Below the pieces are notes generated by a model. The model saw only the letters and a list, made by a program, of their open reading frames with translations. It was not told the origin of the DNA and made no database searches. Below are positions 63,034 through 64,000 of a DNA stretch of 64,000 bases, piece by piece. The stretch spans positions 1,240,001-1,304,000 of the forward strand of contig NZ_LN831302.1 in NCBI RefSeq assembly GCF_001488575.1. The letters run 5' to 3'. The stretch is from Halobacterium hubeiense (GTDB lineage: Archaea; Halobacteriota; Halobacteria; Halobacteriales; Halobacteriaceae). How positions within the stretch are numbered: the stretch's first letter is position 1; each line of letters begins with the position of its first letter. A program made the position numbers and the translations under genes.

Positions 63034-63668
63034 TAGCCGGTGCCGAGGTAGGTGTGGACGTGGTCGCCGGATTCGAGTTCGTCGGCGAACGCCACCGCGA
63101 AGTCCTCCATCGAAATGTAGCTGTCACCCTCTTCGTCGGCGACGAGTTCGCCCTCCGCGGTCCGGTACTCGCCGGTGCGCTCGCCGGGCTCGATGAGCGC
63201 CGCGGGTGCGACGTACGTCCAGTCGAGGTCGTCGGCGTCCTCGAACACCTCGTAGGCCTCGATGGCCGCGCGCGCCACGGGCTCCCAGTCCTCGGGGAAG
63301 TCCTCGGTCTCGATGAGGCGCGTGTCGGGGCCGACGTGGAGCCCGCCCGCGCCGCCCGTCCACACCAGCCGGTCGACGTCCGCGTCCCGCATCCCCTCGA
63401 CGACGGCTTCCGCCATCTCCACGAGCACGGTGACGTCCTCGTCCTCGCTGGGACCGAGGGCGGACGCGACCGCGTCGTGGCCCTCCGCGAGGTCCGCGAC
63501 GTCCACCGCGTTGGTGGCGTCGCCGGCGACCGCTTGGAAGTCGGGGTCGTCGATGCCCTCGACATCGCCGCTGCGGGAGACGCCCGTGACCGCGTGCCCG
63601 CGGTCGAGGAGTTCGTTCGCGATTCGGTGCCCGATACGGCCGCTCGCGCCGAGTAGAAGCACGTCCAT
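63030..63668 (-). CDS. NAD(P)-binding NmrA-like reductase
   Basis: A 212-residue Rossmann protein of the SDR_a5/NmrA-like group (YwnB-like). Nucleotide motif LLGASGRIGHRIANELL at the start, VAGDATNAVDVADL, SALGPSEDEDVTVL and VDRLVWTGGAGGLHVGP. Function unknown; relatives respond to redox or nucleotide state. Overlaps the upstream convergent gene stop by four bases. Confidence 0.88.
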   Translation of the reverse strand: MDVLLLGASGRIGHRIANELLDRGHAVTGVSRSGDVEGIDDPDFQAVAGDATNAVDVADLAEGHDAVASALGPSEDEDVTVLVEMAEAVVEGMRDADVDRLVWTGGAGGLHVGPDTRLIETEDFPEDWEPVARAAIEAYEVFEDADDLDWTYVAPAALIEPGERTGEYRTAEGELVADEEGDSYISMEDFAVAFADELESGDHVHTYLGTGY

Positions 63669-63772
63669 GTCAGTCTCGACGTTAGTCGGTCAGCGGCATA
63701 TGGTTTTGCGAAGGGGCACTCCCCGGCGGAACCCCCGGACAGTCGGCGAGTTCGACCGCGAACCGGCGCGGG

Positions 63773-64000
63773 CTACCGGACGGCTTCGACGGCGGCCTCC
63801 ATCGCCGCGTCCTCGTCGCCGAGGTCGGCGTACGCGGTCACGTAGTGGGTCGCGAACGCCAGCGCGCGCTCGAACGCCTCGTCTTGGTCGTCGAACGTCG
63901 CTATCGGTTCCTCGCGGTCGAACTCGTCGCGGTTCCCGCGAATCGCGGCCGCGCGGTACTCCTCGGGGTCGTGCGGCGACGACGTGGAGACGGGAAGGAC
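63773..64000 (-). CDS. Uncharacterised protein, 5' part outside the window
   Basis: Only the last 75 residues and stop (TAG at 63773-63775) are visible. The segment reads as an acidic helical protein: HDPEEYRAAAIRGNRDEFD, DQDEAFERALAFATHYV, ending EAAVEAVR. No motif identifies a family. Likely complete outside the window. Confidence 0.6.
   Translation of the reverse strand, partial: VLPVSTSSPHDPEEYRAAAIRGNRDEFDREEPIATFDDQDEAFERALAFATHYVTAYADLGDEDAAMEAAVEAVR

Overview
The window is chromosomal DNA from an extremely halophilic archaeon (class Halobacteria). The evidence is the very high GC content, acidic Asp/Glu-rich proteins, archaeal translation and cofactor genes (GatE, the MptE-type pterin diphosphokinase, a TrmJ-like methyltransferase), bacterio-opsin-activator type regulators, an RdfA/SMC-related pair, a PGF-CTERM surface anchor, and many genes whose TATA-like box lies about 25-30 bases before the start codon (leaderless transcripts). 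I cannot name the species.

Layout. 1-5.3 kb: end of fumarase, a pair of membrane PH-domain proteins, and GatE. 5.3-9.5 kb: an Lrp regulator divergent from an EamA exporter, a MaoC dehydratase, a lipoprotein, an RNA methyltransferase with a zinc-site protein. 9.6-11.6 kb: a dihydropteroate-synthase-like protein and MptE, separated by a structured element with its own TATA box. 11.6-16 kb: lipoprotein, F420-type oxidoreductase, acyl-CoA ligase, thioesterase, SDR. 16-23 kb: photolyase, VapBC toxin-antitoxin, MFS transporter, superoxide dismutase, small haloarchaeal proteins, MBL hydrolase, cupin, ThyX. 23-24.4 kb: a scar region with a 5'-truncated GH3 beta-glucosidase fragment, tRNA-Glu(CTC) and a 19-bp direct repeat on either side of the tRNA.

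24.4-32.4 kb is rich in signalling: two Bat-type HTH proteins, a PAS histidine kinase, a peroxiredoxin, a second PH-domain pair and a large REC-PAS kinase. 32.6-37 kb is a four-gene ABC importer in ugpBAEC order. 37-40 kb holds two HTH regulators, a DUF302 protein and a methyltransferase. 40.4-43 kb carries rdfA and a Rad50/SMC-like protein with degenerate ATPase motifs. 43.4-50.5 kb: membrane protein, pirin, SlyD-like FKBP, two aminotransferases, an MDR oxidoreductase and an Lrp regulator coupled to one aminotransferase. 50.6-64 kb: a REC-PAS-GAF kinase with a 17-residue tandem insertion in its ATPase domain, a peroxiredoxin behind paired palindromes, a large propeller-like surface lipoprotein, quinone reductase, DoxX, SDR, alcohol dehydrogenase, small membrane proteins, aldo/keto reductase, an RCK protein with an unusual pore-like segment, and an NmrA-like reductase.

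Most genes look like housekeeping or environment-sensing functions. The least explained items are the structured leader before mptE, the rdfA/SMC pair with its repeat-bearing upstream region, the kinase insertion, and the tRNA-flanking scar. No CRISPR array, transposase, rRNA or complete mobile element was seen.
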